The notes under the pieces were generated by a model. That model was not told the origin of the DNA. It worked only from the letters and a program-made list of their open reading frames with translations, and made no database searches. A stretch of 39,943 nt of DNA from Fidelibacterota bacterium (GTDB lineage: Bacteria; Fidelibacterota; UBA2242): contig JADHYC010000017.1 of NCBI GenBank assembly GCA_016782645.1, positions 1 through 39,943 on the forward strand, given 5' to 3'. Below are positions 24,975 through 33,427 of the stretch, one piece after another. Position numbers and translations under genes: made by a program. Position 1 is the first letter of the stretch, and each line of letters begins with the position of its first letter.

Positions 24975-26426
24975 TTATTCTAGCATAGCCCGGCGAAGCG
25001 CTTTTTGCCAACCTTTCAGCAACTTTCCACGGTCTTTATTATCCATTGAAGGAATAAATTCTCTATCACATTCTTTAAGACTACATAATTCTTTATAATC
25101 ATTCCATATTCCTGCTTTAAGTCCAGCCATGAATGCAACACCCAGAGAAGTTGACTCTATTAACGAAGGTCTAACGACCGGCTTATTAATAATATCAGCC
25201 TGAAACTGCATAAGAAAGTTATTCACTGTTGCTCCTCCATCAACAGCTAATTTTTTCACCTTTATACCTGTTTCCTTTTCCATCGTTGTAAGAACATCAT
25301 ACGTTTGATATGCCATGGACTCAAGTGCTGCCCTAATTACGTGATTACGGCTCGTGCCCCTTGTCAATCCGATAAGAACACCCCGGGCATTCATGTCCCA
25401 ATGAGGTGCTCCAAGCCCAACAAAAGCAGGTACAAGATAAACACCATTACAATCTTTAACAGAATTTGCTGCTTTTTCACTATCCGAAGCTTTTTCAATT
25501 AATTGCAGTTCATCCCTTAGCCATTGTATTGCAGCGCCTGCAATAAAGATCGATCCTTCAAGCGCATAACACGGTTCACCACAACCATCTACCGCAATAG
25601 TTGTTATTAATCCCTTTTCCGAGGCAATATATTCATTCCCGGTATTCATCATCACAAAACATCCGGTACCATAAGTATTTTTAATTTCTCCTTTTTCAAA
25701 GCAGGTCTGACCAAATAGTGCAGCCTGTTGGTCTCCTGCTATCCCATAAATTGGAATTTCTTTTAACCTTGAAATAGATTTAACTTTACCATAATTATCA
25801 ATCGATTTTTTAACTTCAGGTAAAATAGTTTTGGGCACATTTAATAAAGCGCACAATTCTTCATCCCACTTTTTCTCGCGAATATTAAACAGCATCGTCC
25901 TTGAAGCATTTGTATAATCGGTAGCATGTACATTTCCTTTTGTTAACTTCCAGATTAGCCACGTATCAATAGTCCCGAAAAGTAAATCATCTATATTATA
26001 TTTTTTTACATTCTCAAGTATCCACTTGATTTTCGTACCACTGAAATAGGCATCTATGGGAAGACCGGTTTTACTGCGAAAAAGCGCCTGTCTATCGTTC
26101 AGCTCCTCACAGTAGCCCGTTGTTCTCCGACACTGCCAGACAATAGCGTTATAGACCGGCTTTCCACTTCTCTTATCCCAAACCACAGTTGTCTCCCGTT
26201 GGTTAGTTATGCCTATTGCAGCAATTTCTCCATGGCTGCGGGAGAGTAACTCTTCTACAGTATCTACAACTGTCTGCCAAATTTCCAGGGGATCATGCTC
26301 AACCCACCCCGGTTTGGGATATATCTGAGTAAACTCCCGATGCGCTAAATCGAATATTTGACCGTCTCGATCATACAGAACCGATTTTGTTCCTGTTGTC
26401 CCCTGATCAATTGAAAGGATGAACAT
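24975..26426 (-). CDS. glpK: Glycerol kinase
   Basis: A 483-residue FGGY-family kinase that phosphorylates glycerol to glycerol-3-phosphate with ATP. The N-terminal phosphate loop [20 protein letters not shown], the glycerol-binding [19 protein letters not shown], the WQCRRT segment, [13 protein letters not shown] and the C-terminal [20 protein letters not shown] plus [20 protein letters not shown] are all present. Length is close to other GlpK proteins. Cytoplasmic. The next gene upstream on the same strand is a monoacylglycerol lipase, which would release glycerol, so the pair may work in acylglycerol use; they are about 200 bases apart. Confidence 0.96.
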   Translation of the reverse strand: MFILSIDQGTTGTKSVLYDRDGQIFDLAHREFTQIYPKPGWVEHDPLEIWQTVVDTVEELLSRSHGEIAAIGITNQRETTVVWDKRSGKPVYNAIVWQCRRTTGYCEELNDRQALFRSKTGLPIDAYFSGTKIKWILENVKKYNIDDLLFGTIDTWLIWKLTKGNVHATDYTNASRTMLFNIREKKWDEELCALLNVPKTILPEVKKSIDNYGKVKSISRLKEIPIYGIAGDQQAALFGQTCFEKGEIKNTYGTGCFVMMNTGNEYIASEKGLITTIAVDGCGEPCYALEGSIFIAGAAIQWLRDELQLIEKASDSEKAANSVKDCNGVYLVPAFVGLGAPHWDMNARGVLIGLTRGTSRNHVIRAALESMAYQTYDVLTTMEKETGIKVKKLAVDGGATVNNFLMQFQADIINKPVVRPSLIESTSLGVAFMAGLKAGIWNDYKELCSLKECDREFIPSMDNKDRGKLLKGWQKALRRAMLE

Positions 26427-26630
26427 TTATTTGCCCCTATTTTATTCACAGAAATGGTATATTGATTTTTTCAAAAAATAAACGAGTTAGAATTCCTTAC
26501 GCTTCTCACTAAGCGTCTTTTTCACCTAAATAAATTTCCAAACATCAATTTAAAATCCAGAAAATAGTATCCTAAATATTAACAATTATAAAATATGTAA
26601 ACGCTTTGGGTTATAATATATCTTCAATTT

Positions 26631-27485
26631 CTATAAATGCGCATCCAACCACTTCATCATATCATCCATAACCCTTGCTTTCTCCGGATCATTCAGGATT
26701 TCATGGTAGGAACCTTCATACAGTTTAAGTGTTTTATCCTTAGAATTTGCACGTGAATATAGTTTTTTACTCGCTTCCGGGTCAGCCAAACGGTCAGCGG
26801 TTCCATGCATAATGAGAAGTGGTAGTTCTATAGATTCCATTTGAGACTGAATACACTTGGTAGCTCTATTAATTTCAGCACCGGTGCGAGCAGGCACTCC
26901 ACCTCTGTAGTTCAACGGATCATTGTCATACCACTTCACCACCTCAGGATCCCGAGAGACTGCAGTACTATCCAATTTAATGGTTGGGAGCTTGGGGAAA
27001 AGAAAACCAATAATTGGCGATAGACGCAACATTAAAGGTGAGATATCATCACTTATTTTCAGAGCAGCACCACTGAGCAATAAACCCTTAACTTTAGGTT
27101 GACGGGTAATTGCATACAAAGTCACAATTGCTCCACCCATACTATGCCCAAACAAAAAAATCGGCTTTTCAGGATATTTTCCGCGTGTACGTATAAGGAA
27201 TTGATCCAAATCTTTTAAATATTCATCGAATGATTTCACATATGTTTTTTTGCCCTCAGACTTTCCGTGACCACGCAGATCAAAAGTCTCAACAACATAA
27301 TCATATCCACACAAATACTCTGCTACATATGCATAGCGTCCGCTATGTTCTGCATATCCATGCACAATAATAACAACAGCTTTCGGTTCAGACTTCGGGA
27401 ACCATGATTGCTCATATAATTTAAAACCATCAGCAGCTTCAAATATCCCATTATTATGTTGTACTTTAAATAAGTTCTGATTCAT
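26631..27485 (-). CDS. Monoacylglycerol lipase-like alpha/beta hydrolase
   Basis: A 284-residue hydrolase of the Hydrolase_4/monoglyceride lipase family. VIIVHGYAEHSGRYAYVAEY (oxyanion HGxxEHxxRY), FDLRGHGKSEGK, nucleophile elbow FLFGHSMGGAIVTLY with Ser115, Asp in MHGTADRLADPEAS, and His in YEGSYHEILNDPEK. It should cleave monoacylglycerols or similar lysolipids in the cytoplasm (no signal peptide). Terminates with TAG. Genomic position beside glpK supports a role in glycerolipid breakdown. Confidence 0.92.
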   Translation of the reverse strand: MNQNLFKVQHNNGIFEAADGFKLYEQSWFPKSEPKAVVIIVHGYAEHSGRYAYVAEYLCGYDYVVETFDLRGHGKSEGKKTYVKSFDEYLKDLDQFLIRTRGKYPEKPIFLFGHSMGGAIVTLYAITRQPKVKGLLLSGAALKISDDISPLMLRLSPIIGFLFPKLPTIKLDSTAVSRDPEVVKWYDNDPLNYRGGVPARTGAEINRATKCIQSQMESIELPLLIMHGTADRLADPEASKKLYSRANSKDKTLKLYEGSYHEILNDPEKARVMDDMMKWLDAHL

Positions 27486-27600
27486 ATTCTCTTACTCCTT
27501 TCAAGCATTTTATAAAAACAATAGTAACCGTTCACAGTTTGAAATTAGAAATTAGTCCCGAGTATTCGGGATGAACACTTAAAAATAATGAACATACTTA

Positions 27601-28023
27601 TCATTCCTCAGGATATGAAACTGATCGCCGAAGATGTTTTATTTCTTTACGATGACGCTTCACTTCTAACCTGCGTTTTACTGAAGAGAGGGTCGGTTTA
27701 GTTTTATGTCGGTCCTTTGGTTTTTCTACTACCTTTCGTATCAACTCAACAAGTCGGTTTATAGCATCTTCTCGGTTTCGAGCCTGTGTACGGAAGCGCT
27801 GCGCATTAATAATCAATACGCCATCTGACGTCACCCGACTTCCAGCAATACTAACTAAGCGCCCACGAACGTTTTCAGGTAAAGAAGAGTTAAACACATC
27901 AAATCGTAGTTGTACAGCCGTGGCAACTTTATTGACATTCTGTCCACCAGGACCAGATGAGCGAATAAATGTCAGTTGAATTTCACTCTCATCTATTACA
28001 ATTCCGTCTGCAATGTAAATCAT
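27601..28023 (-). CDS. arfB: ArfB/YaeJ ribosome-rescue peptidyl-tRNA hydrolase
   Basis: A 140-residue class-I-release-factor-like protein. FIRSSGPGGQNVNKVATAVQ contains the catalytic GGQ; the C-terminal basic tail (KPKDRHKTKPTLSSVKRRLE, VKRHRKEIKHLRR) is the segment that enters the empty mRNA channel of stalled ribosomes. No codon-recognition domain is present, so it is ArfB and not RF1/RF2. It hydrolyses peptidyl-tRNA on non-stop ribosomes. Length matches E. coli ArfB (140 aa). Ribosome-binding site is weak (AAAGAAAAT). Confidence 0.93.
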   Translation of the reverse strand: MIYIADGIVIDESEIQLTFIRSSGPGGQNVNKVATAVQLRFDVFNSSLPENVRGRLVSIAGSRVTSDGVLIINAQRFRTQARNREDAINRLVELIRKVVEKPKDRHKTKPTLSSVKRRLEVKRHRKEIKHLRRSVSYPEE

Positions 28024-28047
28024 ATTTTCTTTATGGATAATACAGAA

Positions 28048-28584
28048 TTAACCTTTCTTTATCTCCCAAATATCTACACCAATAAAATCCCAGGGCAGAC
28101 GTCCTTCATCACATTTCTCAGGATCAGTCGAAAATTGCTTATCCATAAAATAGATTATCCGTGCAACCTTTGACGAAATGTTTTTGCACCCGTGTGCCAC
28201 TCCAGGTGGAATAACAAATAGCCTTGAATTACCGTCACCTAAAACAAATCTCATCTTTAAATCTTTTGTCGGGGAATCTTCACGAAGATCAATCAATATC
28301 AACAATATTTTATCTTTGGGAGGAACATACCAAACATCAGTCTGTTTTTTATGAATATGAAACGCCTTTATAACACCTGGATCCATTTCACTATAGTTTA
28401 TTTGAGCAATTTTTATACTTGGAAAATCACTGGGTATTCCCTCAACCAACCGAGCCAGCTCGGTAAATGACCCCCCATCATCATTTAACCTCTTAAGGAG
28501 AATAATTTGAACACCGTCAATCTCAGGTTTCTTGGTATAATCTTGAATAGTAATAGCACTTTTAACATCATCTCTCAATTTCAT
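28048..28584 (-). CDS. RmlC-like cupin (dTDP-4-dehydrorhamnose 3,5-epimerase family)
   Basis: A 178-residue protein with the cupin pattern of the epimerase family: VIKAFHIHKKQTDVWYVPPK, ILLILIDLREDSP, LFVIPPGVAHGCKN and the C-terminal DEGRLPWDFIGVDIWEI. The conserved RxxHxQ of true RmlC reads KAFHIHKKQ here, so a related sugar-nucleotide epimerase or a non-catalytic cupin is possible. No other rhamnose genes are nearby. It lies 25 bases upstream of arfB on the same strand. Confidence 0.8.
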   Translation of the reverse strand: MKLRDDVKSAITIQDYTKKPEIDGVQIILLKRLNDDGGSFTELARLVEGIPSDFPSIKIAQINYSEMDPGVIKAFHIHKKQTDVWYVPPKDKILLILIDLREDSPTKDLKMRFVLGDGNSRLFVIPPGVAHGCKNISSKVARIIYFMDKQFSTDPEKCDEGRLPWDFIGVDIWEIKKG

Positions 28585-28681
28585 ACATACACCATAATTT
28601 TATTAAGATTAAAAACATCATTTCTATTTTAAGTTACATTCTTAAGTTGTAAAAGACAATTAAAGTTCCATTATATGTAGT

Positions 28682-28820
28682 TGTGTCAGGAGCTCACTCC
28701 TGACACATTTCAGCTTCTTTCCAGTTTGTAGCATCATTCCGTCATGAGTGTGCTCATGACGAAACTGACATTTATTGAACCTTGCGGTTAATCTGGCTAT
28801 GGGGCTTCTGCTCCGTAGCC
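28682..28820. repeat. Three hairpins upstream of the REP-associated transposase
   Basis: (a) 28682-28707: TGTGTCAGGAG / CTCCTGACACA, a perfect 11-bp stem with loop CTCA. (b) 28740-28761: CGTCATGAG / CTCATGACG, 9-bp stem. (c) 28795-28820: GGCTATGGGGC / GCTCCGTAGCC, 11 bp with weak pairs. Clusters of hairpins beside a Y1-type transposase are what REP/BIME elements look like. Element (a) has a near copy at 10339-10364. Confidence 0.7.
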
Positions 28821-28864
28821 ATTTTTCTCTTGACAATTCAATCAATATAGTCGAATATAATTAC

Positions 28865-29605
28865 ATGACGCGCAACCGCTATAGAGTATTTGAAAGCGAT
28901 TATCCCTATTCCATCACTTGTACGGTTATTGATTGGCTCGATTTAATAAAACACGACGTAATCAAACAAATAATCATCGATTCATTACGCTTTTTAAGAG
29001 ATGAAAAAGTAATTAAAATATTTGCATTTGTTATCATGCATAATCACTTGCATCTTATATTATCCTCTGAAAATCTTTCCAGAAATATATGCCGTTTTAA
29101 GTCATTTACAGCAAAGCAAATTATCAAACACTATAAAAACATTGGTGAGATCAAAGTAATTCAAAAATTATCAGCTGCTAATCCGGCATATCATCGAAAC
29201 TGCGAACATCATTTCTGGCAGGAAGGCTACTGTCCCAAACAGATTATGAGCTAGGATATATTCCAGCAGAAGATTGATTATATTCATTTGAATCCGGTTC
29301 GAAAGGGATACGTCGGTTTACCTGAGGAACGGAAATGGTCCAGTGCAAGGAATTTTGCAGGGCTTGATAGTGTGCTTGAGATTGATCCGATTGAGAGTTT
29401 ATCGATCAGGCAACAGCGCCGTTCCGGAGCAGAGCCCCGGAACAAGAGCTGCGAGACACTCTGGCTACTGGGTTGTACTCCGTCCCTCTGGCTATGCGGC
29501 TCCCCGCCTGAATATCGGGCAGGCTTGCTAAGGAGGGTCTCAGAGAGAATCCTCTGGATAAACGAGAGTAGGTCAAACCTACCATTTCTTGACATTACAC
29601 CTTAA
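28865..29605 (+). pseudogene. REP-associated tyrosine transposase (RAYT), nonsense-mutated
   Basis: Plus-strand frame from the ATG at 28865: MTRNRYRVFESDYPYSITCT, then the HUH nuclease motif VIMHNHLHLILSS, and FWQEGYCPKQIMS followed by a TAG at 29252-29254. The same frame continues DIFQQKIDYIHLNPVRKGYV (with the family's Tyr-containing YIHLNPV helix) and WSSARNFAGLDSVLEIDPIE. So a single Glu-type codon has probably become TAG, splitting a Y1 transposase (PF01797-like). After EIDPIESL the frame runs on through hairpin-rich sequence to 29605. RAYT proteins nick and move REP hairpins, which are present on both sides. Confidence 0.82.
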
Positions 29606-29642
29606 TGCTGGTAAATTCAACCCGCTTTTTTGGTAAAATATT

Positions 29643-30041
29643 ATGCTAATAAATTTTGGAATAATCATTGTCTTTTTTATTACAAGCATCTTACTGCTTA
29701 CAGGGTTATTTTATCTTCAGAAACACCTCGACCTAAAACGAAAAATTCCAGTTAATAATGGTTACAAAACAGATGAAATCTCAAACCTGAAACTCGATAT
29801 ACGCTTTTATTTTCTAGCTCTTTTATTCGTTATTTTCAGCACTGCAATAGTAATACTATTTCCTATTACATTGATATTAAAGAAATTTGGCTTTTCCGGT
29901 TTCGTTGGAATGTTTGTTTTTATAAGTATCATTATAATTGGGTTTGGATATTTATGGAGTATTGGCGACCTAAACTGGCGCAAGACGATTTTAAGCTATC
30001 ATAAAAATTTGACTCAAAAAATAGATAATGACTTAACGTGA
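29643..30041 (+). CDS. nuoA: Complex I subunit NuoA-like, divergent
   Basis: A 132-residue three-helix membrane protein in the position and form of NADH-quinone oxidoreductase subunit A. The segment LKLDIRFYFLALLFVIFSTA then IVILFPITLIL aligns with the family's IRFFLVALLFILFDLEIALLFPW. The conserved acidic pair of helix 2 (FDvE) is replaced by S-T-A, and the FECG loop before it by NGYKTDEIS. So the residues that link the quinone cavity to the proton path are lost. The gene overlaps nuoD by four bases (GTGA), leaving no room for nuoB or nuoC, which normally follow nuoA. Confidence 0.8.
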   Translation: MLINFGIIIVFFITSILLLTGLFYLQKHLDLKRKIPVNNGYKTDEISNLKLDIRFYFLALLFVIFSTAIVILFPITLILKKFGFSGFVGMFVFISIIIIGFGYLWSIGDLNWRKTILSYHKNLTQKIDNDLT

Positions 30042-31177
30042 ACTCACCTCAAAATAAAATAAAAGATAATTCTATAACAAAATACAATTATAACTTTCAT
30101 TACCCTAATCCGGATGAATCTCTGCCCCTTACAGTCTATATGGATGGTGAAACAATTATAAAAGTAGAACTACAGATGGACAGTCTTCGTCAGGAAATTA
30201 AAAAAATTGTACCAAATCTCAACAATCAACAAAAAAACCCTTTTTCTGAGGATTATGATAATTCCTACTTATTAAATGTTAACTATGTTTATGTTCTGGC
30301 TCTTGAAAAATTACATAAAATTGAAGTTCCTGAATACAACAAATATATTCGTATAATAATTGTTGAATTAAATCGAATTGCAAGTCATCTCTACTGCTTT
30401 GAAACATTAGGATTGAACATTGGAGCAGCAAATCTAATAAAAAATACTCTTCGAGACCGAAAAATAATATTAAATATTTTAAACACTGTTTATGAGATAA
30501 ATTCTTTTGGGAACTATTTTCAAATTGGAGGAATTGCTAAAGATATCCCGGTTGGCTTTTTAGAAAATATTTACAAATTTATAGATTATTTCCACCCACG
30601 GATTTGCAATTACAAAAAAACTTTACAAAAAAACAAAATTCTTATTGATCGAACTGCAAATATTGGCATTCTTTTTCCTGACACTGCTAACTACTATGGA
30701 ATTACTGGACCTAACCTGAGAGCCTCAGGTATAAAGCAGGATATAAGAAAAGACAAACCATATTCTTTGTACAATGAATTGGAATTTGATGTCCCTGTCG
30801 GGAAAGGATTAATTGGTACTACTGGAGACTCATGGGACCGATTTTGGGTTAGATGTCAAGAGATGAACGAAAGTGTTAAGATAATCAGTCAGTTACTTGA
30901 TAAAATTCCAGTGAAAGCAATAAACAATAAAGTACAGAAAGTATTACAACCTCTTGACATCAAATTAAATTTCCAAACAGAAAATCCCACGGGAAAACTT
31001 AATTTTGATATAACAACAGATGCTCCTGATAAGTCATTCCAATTAAAAATGCGTTGCCCCTCTTTTTCTTGTCTTATCGCTATTGATGAAATAGTAAGTG
31101 AACATTCAATATCAGATTTACCTATTATCTTGAGTAGCTTAGATATAAGGATCAAAGAATTGAGTAAACATGATTGA
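30038..31177 (+). CDS. nuoD: Complex I 49-kDa subunit NuoD-like, without quinone-site loop
   Basis: A 379-residue homologue of NuoD. Recognisable parts: YVYVLALEKLHKIEVPEYNK then YIRIIIVELNRIASHL, GPNLRASGIKQDIRKDKPYS, EFDVPVGKGLIGTTGDSWDR and LKMRCPSFSCLIAIDEIVSE. Missing is the N-terminal GPQHPAxHG loop with the quinone-binding His; the N-terminus here reads NFHYPNPDESLPLTVYMDGE. The Tyr of the LDY segment may survive as NSYLL. NuoD normally sits on NuoB, which carries cluster N2; NuoB is absent. Start is GTG at 30038. It could be a structural cap on the membrane arm. Confidence 0.85.
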   Translation: MNSPQNKIKDNSITKYNYNFHYPNPDESLPLTVYMDGETIIKVELQMDSLRQEIKKIVPNLNNQQKNPFSEDYDNSYLLNVNYVYVLALEKLHKIEVPEYNKYIRIIIVELNRIASHLYCFETLGLNIGAANLIKNTLRDRKIILNILNTVYEINSFGNYFQIGGIAKDIPVGFLENIYKFIDYFHPRICNYKKTLQKNKILIDRTANIGILFPDTANYYGITGPNLRASGIKQDIRKDKPYSLYNELEFDVPVGKGLIGTTGDSWDRFWVRCQEMNESVKIISQLLDKIPVKAINNKVQKVLQPLDIKLNFQTENPTGKLNFDITTDAPDKSFQLKMRCPSFSCLIAIDEIVSEHSISDLPIILSSLDIRIKELSKHD

Positions 31178-31233
31178 GATCATTCTAAAAAATCTCCATA
31201 ATATATTCCTGATTAAGTATATCACCCATATTC

Positions 31234-32238
31234 ATGATTGAAACTATATCAATACTCTTTTTTGCAATATCCGCTTTTATTATAATTTTTATAATTGCAA
31301 CACTTGCAGCTTCTTTTAATAGAAGATTGCTTTCTCATTCGCCAAACCAAATCAATAAAACAGGCATCAATAAACAAGGAATAATTCGACTAATTACTAA
31401 CTTTGTGCAGACTTCAACAAAAAAAAATATTTCAGAATCAGTACCGTACAAAAAATATTTTACTTTTATCCTGATTATTATTTTCTCATCTATATTTTCT
31501 ATCTTTGCTATTATACCTTTCAGCAATAATATCTGTGCCATCAAATTGGATACAGGGCTTCTTTTTATATTAGCAGTTTTATCAATTAATATTATCGGAA
31601 TTATCATTTTAGGTCTAACATCAACTGATTCAATAAATCTTTATAACTCGATAAAATCTATTGTTCAATTAATGACTTGCCAAATCACATTAACTATTAC
31701 AATGTTAATTATTGCTATTATCTCTGGCAGCTTAAATATGGAGGAGATAATAAATAATCAAACAGGATATTACTTTAGGTTTTTACCTAAATGGTTCCTA
31801 TTTCACTCACCTTTTACTTTAGCAGGATTTTTGACCTATTTTGTTTCAACTGTTGTAATAATGCGGATTCTAAATGCTGGTTCTACACCTTTTAAAGAAA
31901 ATATTTTACAAAATTTTAACTCTGAACTTACAATTTTCCAGCAGAAAATCTTTCATATAACAAAATACACAGTAATACTTATACTATTATTTCTCAATGT
32001 AATAACGTATTTAGGTGGATGGTTATCTCCATTTGATGGAATAAATTTAATGACAGGGTCTTTATGGGAATTTTTTTGGATGCTCTTTAAAACTGCTTTA
32101 TTATTTTTCCTTGTAATTTGGCTAAATTCATCAATACCAGATTTATCCGGTGAACAAATTTTTAGAATTAATTATAAATTTTTATTCCCAATGGCTTTGA
32201 TTTCATTTATAGGAACAGGATTATTGGTAATTATATGA
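31234..32238 (+). CDS. nuoH: Complex I subunit NuoH-like, acidic loop lost
   Basis: A 334-residue protein with about eight to nine membrane helices, aligned with NuoH by FNRRLLSHSPNQ (ERRLLGxxQxRxGPN), DTGLLFILAVLSINIIGIII and the C-terminal FFWMLFKTALLFFLVIWLNS-SIPDLSGEQ (LKxxxxxFxxxWxRAxxPRxRxDQ). The signature loop PFDLPEAExELVaGY is replaced by GSTPFKENILQNFNSELT, removing most acidic residues of the quinone chamber entrance, and the Glu of SYE reads Gln (TCQI). Function as the quinone-proton link is therefore doubtful. It follows nuoD by 56 bases. Confidence 0.82.
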   Translation: MIETISILFFAISAFIIIFIIATLAASFNRRLLSHSPNQINKTGINKQGIIRLITNFVQTSTKKNISESVPYKKYFTFILIIIFSSIFSIFAIIPFSNNICAIKLDTGLLFILAVLSINIIGIIILGLTSTDSINLYNSIKSIVQLMTCQITLTITMLIIAIISGSLNMEEIINNQTGYYFRFLPKWFLFHSPFTLAGFLTYFVSTVVIMRILNAGSTPFKENILQNFNSELTIFQQKIFHITKYTVILILLFLNVITYLGGWLSPFDGINLMTGSLWEFFWMLFKTALLFFLVIWLNSSIPDLSGEQIFRINYKFLFPMALISFIGTGLLVII

Positions 32239-32633
32239 TAAAGAGTCTAAATTTTAAAGGTGAATAACAAATCATATATAAGAACAATACACTAAAGGTA
32301 TTTAACAAAGGAACAAAATGCTGGTTGTTATGAAAAAGGTTTTAAATAGTATAACCCTTTCAGGGTTTGTAATGAAGAACATCCACAAAACAATCCTGAA
32401 GGAATTGTAATTAACCCATTCAAAGTTTATAAGAGAGGATACATACGTGAAAATCCCGTCCCGAAGGGATCCCGATGGGAAAGGGATCAAACATGAATAA
32501 CATCTGGCAGTTACCGGATGAACAAAGAATGTCCTCCTCAAAAAGAACAAAACACTGAAGGTGTTTAACGCTATTGGCATGATTTTATTTATTTGATAAG
32601 TGTTTTAGGATTGGTAAATCATAGGAGTTTTGG
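32239..32633 (+). repeat. Repeat-filled gap between nuoH and nuoJ
   Basis: About 395 bases without a gene, at the place where nuoI usually lies. It contains a direct repeat ACACTRAAGGTRTTTAAC (about 32288-32306 and 32549-32566), related units AACCCTTTCAGGGTTTGTAA (32353-32372) and CAATCCTGAAGGAATTGTAA (32390-32409), and copy 3 of the dispersed palindrome at 32451-32485 (AAATCCCGTCCCGAAGGGAT then CCCGATGGGAAAGGG). Such CCTGAAGG units with variable spacing occur in FCB genomes. No ferredoxin Cys motif is visible, so no nuoI relic. Confidence 0.65.
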
Positions 32634-33122
32634 ATTATTTCATCTTTAATATTTTGGTTGGTTATTTTCTTTACTATATCTTCGGCTGCAATTGTGATTT
32701 TATCCAATAATCTCAAGCATTCCATTTTTGCTTTTATCGCTACCTTTACAGGAATATCCGGAATATATATTTTTCTAATAGCTGATTTTCTGGCTATTGT
32801 GCACATCCTTCTTAATGTTGTCGCATTCAGTATACTCATAATTATAGGAGCAATTATAACAAACAAAGTATCCGATTTTAAAATTCCTGAACCGGTTAAA
32901 CAGAAATATCTCTACGCTGGATTTTCTCTTTTATTTTTCATTTTATTATTAATATTGATTTTTATCACACCGTGGAAAACAGGAAAATCCGAATTAACAA
33001 ATTATACAATTAAAGCAATTGGAGAATCAATTATAACAAGCTACTTAATGCCACTTGAAATAGTATCTATTTTTCTTTTATCAGCATTAGTTGGCACAGC
33101 TTATTTAATCAGAAAAAGATGA
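32634..33122 (+). CDS. nuoJ: Complex I subunit NuoJ-like
   Basis: A five-helix membrane protein of about 154-162 residues. IVILSNNLKHSIFAFIATFT then GISGIYIFLIADFLAIVHIL follows NuoJ (SxNPVxSALxLVxxFxxLAxLYLLLxAxFLAxVQVI). The helix-3 VYAGAVMVL segment, with the Tyr and Gly of the pi-bulge, reads LNVVAFSIL. Start choice is difficult: AGGAG at 32623-32627 points to ATT at 32634 or 32637; the first standard codon is TTG at 32658, with no ribosome site. I give the ATT start as a possibility. It overlaps nuoK by four bases (ATGA). Confidence 0.75.
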   Translation: MISSLIFWLVIFFTISSAAIVILSNNLKHSIFAFIATFTGISGIYIFLIADFLAIVHILLNVVAFSILIIIGAIITNKVSDFKIPEPVKQKYLYAGFSLLFFILLLILIFITPWKTGKSELTNYTIKAIGESIITSYLMPLEIVSIFLLSALVGTAYLIRKR

Positions 33123-33427
33123 ATTCGCTATATACATATTTATTAGTTTCTGCTATTTTATTCTGCCTTGGGCTCTACGGAGTAACTATAAGAAGAAATG
33201 CGCTCCTTATTTTAATGAGTATTGAACTTATTTTGAGTTCAGCAAATATCAACTTAATAGCCTTTTCAAGATTTGGGGCACTATCTTTGGATGGTCAAAT
33301 TTTCGCACTCTTTGCAATGGTCATAACTTTGGCACAAGCTGCTGTCGGAATAGCGATAATATTAAATGTTTACAATACTTTCCGTACTATCAATATTGAC
33401 AAACTGGATATATCGAGGAATAAATGA
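33119..33427 (+). CDS. nuoK: Complex I subunit NuoK-like, Glu72 replaced
   Basis: A 102-residue, three-helix MrpC-like subunit, full length. ILFCLGLYGVTIRRNALLIL and MSIELILSSANINLIAFSRF keep the first essential Glu (Glu36 in E. coli), but the second, normally in AAAEAAVGLA (Glu72), is Gln: VITLAQAAVGIAI. Loss of one of the two paired glutamates should impair proton relay through the central E-channel. Overlaps nuoJ and nuoL by four bases each, so the three are translationally coupled. Confidence 0.92.
   Translation: MNSLYTYLLVSAILFCLGLYGVTIRRNALLILMSIELILSSANINLIAFSRFGALSLDGQIFALFAMVITLAQAAVGIAIILNVYNTFRTINIDKLDISRNK

Noticed and set aside
28048..28584. Calling rmlC for the cupin
   Set aside because: The active-site signature is altered and no other rhamnose-pathway genes are close, so only the family is given.
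29252..29254. TAG as a recoded sense codon
   Set aside because: The monoacylglycerol lipase gene at 26631 ends in TAG, so TAG is used as a normal stop here; a nonsense mutation is simpler.
29288..29605. A separate gene starting at a TTG after the RAYT stop
   Set aside because: It is in the same frame as the transposase and continues its conserved C-terminal helix, so it is the second half of one broken gene.
32239..32633. CRISPR array or relic of nuoI
   Set aside because: The repeats are irregular in spacing and sequence, with no unique equal-length spacers; no CxxCxxCxxxC motif in any frame.
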